From Dimargaris cristalligena (lineage: Eukaryota; Kickxellomycota; Dimargaritomycetes; Dimargaritales; Dimargaritaceae), in the NCBI GenBank assembly GCA_027576995.1, contig JANBQC010000193.1, forward strand, positions 1 through 44,451: 44,451 nucleotides of DNA. The letters are read 5' to 3'. A program made the position numbers and the translations under genes. Numbering within the stretch: the stretch's first letter is position 1; every line of letters starts with the position of its first letter. Below, in pieces: positions 41,622 to 44,451 of the stretch. The notes under the pieces are model-generated. The model saw only the letters and a list, made by a program, of their open reading frames with translations. It was not told where the DNA came from and ran no database searches.

Positions 41622-44300
41622 GGTGCCGGAAGTGAAGTAAAAACGGGATTCAAACTATAGAGAAAAATAATACCAAGCGTTATGGAGGGAATGATCAAGG
41701 AATCTGGGGGTAGTAAGTGATAACTTCTGCTAAAGGCAAGTAGGAATCCGGTTATTCGTCCGGTCAAGGTACAAGAAAAAAAGAACACTGGCGGGAAACA
41801 GCCAGCTGATGATTCGGTCGCTATTGAAAATGTGGAATGAATGCTAAGGGAGGGAGGCACAGCCAGTAAAATAAGCAGTCCAGGTCCAATGCTAAAGCAC
41901 GTGGATCTGAGGTGCAGATGGCTGAATAAGTGCATGGGCAATTGATTAAACCAGTCAGTAGTCTATTCATCTCACAAACGAGTTCAGTGATATTGGTTCA
42001 ACTGGCCATAGTGGCCTATTTAAATATGACGAGTGCAGGTATTCCAAGACTGCTTTAGTTCTTCCTCGCCAAACCTTACTATTTCAGATTTAAAATGCTC
42101 AAACAACCACTGGTACAGCTGGCGAGTTAGTATATTTCGCAATTATTTCTCCGAATTTAAATAGGTGACTCAAGTAGTATCATTGTTTACGTTGGTGACT
42201 GACCACGATATCCGGCTGATTGGTTATTTTGCTTATGTTGTAGGCGTTGTATTGTTCCGCTACCCAGTCCATTTCTCTTCCGCTTGTCAAATACCAATTA
42301 GGCCATTTCGCTTAGATACATATTTTAACGAGTAACGCTGATGGAGTTTGGTGACACCTGTTTCTGGGGCAGCAATACAACCCAAAACTCAATAAAGCAC
42401 TATTGCAGAGGATTGGCAAGGCTAATTGGCTCATTATAAGTCACCCACTCTAACTGTAGAGAAGCTTGGGCCCAGCGTTGAAAGACGAAGTTGAAGCACA
42501 GCAACTAATTGCCCCCACTGAATTTGAATTAATATACAGACTTTAAATTCCAAGGGGAGGCGAGGTAGTCTCCGAAGTCGGCAAAACTAACTAATGGTCT
42601 TCAAAAAGTGGGGGCCCCAAGGACGACTAAAATGGCATTTTCAATTTCCATTTTTTATACATATATAAAGCATCAACACTCCTCAAAACAGCGCGTTAAA
42701 AATGGGTAATATTTGGAGACTGGAAATCAAAATTTTTTGGGGGATTCATACCACTGGAACGGTCATTTGCTACCAAATTACTTTCGAACATGTATTTCTC
42801 TTTTCACATTAAGACAGTAGGTGGATAGACTGCCTATAATGTGGTACTTGGCCCGAGTTTGCGCTATTACCCTGCTATTTCCAAAACGGCCACTCGGGTA
42901 TAGTTGAAATATAAAAATTGGCGAGACCCAGCGACAGCACATTGTTGGCGTACCTCCGCCCAAATCAAAAAGGAACAAACTAGAAATCCCCAGTAATAGA
43001 AATATTGACGGGCTATTATTTAGATCAGCTATACGGGTTTTTGGCTAAGTTTACTAGGCTTGAAATGGATTGCAAAGTATTTAAGTTTCCCTAAAAATAT
43101 CTGACTATGCAAATAGGACAGCTCAACTTAAAAAATATAGTCAACAATCCATCTCGTATCAAGACTATCAGTCAAACAAATCATTCCACCGATGTATTTG
43201 TATATATATTCTACCAGATGTCATATTCAGTGATACTGGACTTTCTCTAAATTTAAATGCGATCGATTCAGGGGAAGCGTAAAGGTAGCAGCTACCATAG
43301 TTACTAGCCACTGCGATCCTCGAAATCAGGATACCTATACTTAGTGATTAAAAAGCGAAATATTTAGAAAACGACAGTGGGTATTCAACTCTCTTTAATT
43401 GTGTTTTGGATACCGGGCTACTATTTTAAGAACACATAGATACTAGCTCGAGCCGTTAATAGCATCCACTCTTATAAATTGAAGGACAAAGTGAGCGCTG
43501 CTCGTCGTAAATATTCAAGCCCGATGCGTCAGGGGGACGTGGGTTTCATTTATTTTCTAGAGTAGGTTACCGCGACCCCGTAGGTCGACATTATTAGGCG
43601 CTAGATTCGACCAGCCAAAGCCAGCCAATTTACTTTAAGTGGGGATTCAGCGAGGTATGCATATACCCAATATCCCTAAACTATCCTGTCCATAAATCCC
43701 AGCCGATAGCATTTACCTACCCAAGTGGCTGTGCTATCGGTCCAATGTAGTGCCCATGTGTTAGTAACTTCCAGGCCTCTATGATTGTGAAGATGGTGAC
43801 TGGAATGGTGGGTTGACCCATAAAAAGATGTATGAGCGGATAGGTGGTCTAAGCCTTGTTCCTGATAGTGTGCAAAGAACTCCTTCGATAACTTATACAC
43901 AGCATTTGGTCTAAACAAACTTACTCGTCAATGCCATCACTGAACCTATATTGCCTACCATTTTACCCAGGCAGTACATGGCTGTACATGCGTAGGTACA
44001 AATGCGGAAGCCCAAATAATGGATAATTCCATAGACCGGAAGTGGTATCATTGCGTTAACCATTGTTCTACGTTCGGCCTTCAATGAGGCCTATCCACTA
44101 ATATGCGATGACCATGGCAGTGAATGGGTCCCATGGCGGCGGAGTATACTCGTAACTGGGTAGTAATAGTTTAACCCAGCGTAGGTTGGCTGACCGCATT
44201 GGAAATTGCCGCTAATGGGCACCTGGAAAGGTGTGAGATAGATGAGCCCAGAAGAGTCCGGTTACACCCACATCTTGAATATGAGATAGCTGGACCTACC
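41622..44300. other. AT-rich right-hand spacer with short minus-strand frames
   Basis: The first 100 bases are probably the aminotransferase promoter. From 42000 to 43650 I see no gene. On the minus strand two short frames follow one another: about 44066-43914 (MVNAMIPLPVYGIIHYLG at the start, hydrophobic, with a GTAAGT just before its stop) and 43918-43676 (80 aa, with LEVTNTWALHWTDSTATWVG and then FMDRI). The latter vaguely recalls the end of a LINE-type endonuclease domain. Neither is certain. Confidence 0.35.
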
Positions 44301-44451
44301 TTACTCGGTGGTGGTATAGTGAGATAAGATGGCGGGCCAAAGGAAAATAATCCCGATAAAATTAGCCACAGTGGTAATGAAGCCCAAGCCGATAATCACG
44401 CGTCTGATAAAACTGTTGTCATGTTTGGCTGGTAGTTATATCGTTTGTTAA
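44301..44451 (-). CDS. Partial membrane-protein exon at the right edge
   Basis: On the minus strand a segment reads SFIRRVIIGLGFITTVANF and continues through IGIIFLWPAILSHYTTTE, a long hydrophobic stretch flanked by Arg. The reading frame meets a stop at 44301-44303, but the same place contains a GTAAGG donor (GA|GTAAGG), so this may be an internal exon. The combination of a helix, then LWP, then HYT, then E is reminiscent of drug/metabolite-superfamily transporters of the SLC35F5 type; I could not find the expected next exon. The 5' part lies beyond the window. Confidence 0.3.

Overview
The window reads as nuclear DNA of a fungus, probably an early-diverging (zygomycete-grade) lineage. The evidence is spliceosomal introns of roughly 160-360 bp with GTAAG-type donors, a mitochondrial arginine-pathway aminotransferase, pyrimidine-rich promoters, an HDEL-ending ER protein, and an animal-like set of families (BTG/Tob, Kv-beta-type aldo-keto reductase, SMIM13-like microprotein, CENP-Q). 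I cannot name the species from sequence alone. No bacterial-style operons, CRISPR arrays, viral genes or intact transposons were seen.

Left part (1-9 kb), gene-dense: a SMIM13/DUF4750-like membrane microprotein (+), a SET/MYND lysine methyltransferase (-), a five-exon NSL1/Mis14 kinetochore gene (+), a seven-exon CENP-Q-like kinetochore gene (-), then a tRNA-Arg(ACG). The two kinetochore genes are convergent neighbours. I rebuilt both exon by exon; every junction keeps frame, giving 271 and 266 aa, close to the human proteins.

Middle (9-31 kb), gene-poor: an intronless BTG/Tob gene (13.4-14.3 kb), a five-exon Kv-beta-like aldo-keto reductase with a long His/Gln/Ser-rich N-terminus (17.1-20.6 kb), and a 947-aa type II membrane protein with Pro-punctuated amphipathic segments that ends in HDEL (27.2-30.0 kb). 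Between them lie microsatellites, an assembly gap, and two copies of a 120-138 bp inverted-repeat element. A third copy sits inside intron 4 of the NSL1 gene. This element is a MITE family with TA target sites, defined here from the sequence.

Right part (31-44 kb): a seven-transmembrane receptor-like gene, a gene-poor stretch with a few isolated exon-like segments (some faintly ankyrin-like), a 91-aa small ORF, the ARG8-type acetylornithine aminotransferase, and a partial membrane-protein exon running off the right edge.

The observations most worth following are the HDEL-tagged repeat protein (no family recognised), the NSL1/CENP-Q pair, and the MITE family. The genes do not form one pathway; most adjacency looks incidental except possibly the kinetochore pair.
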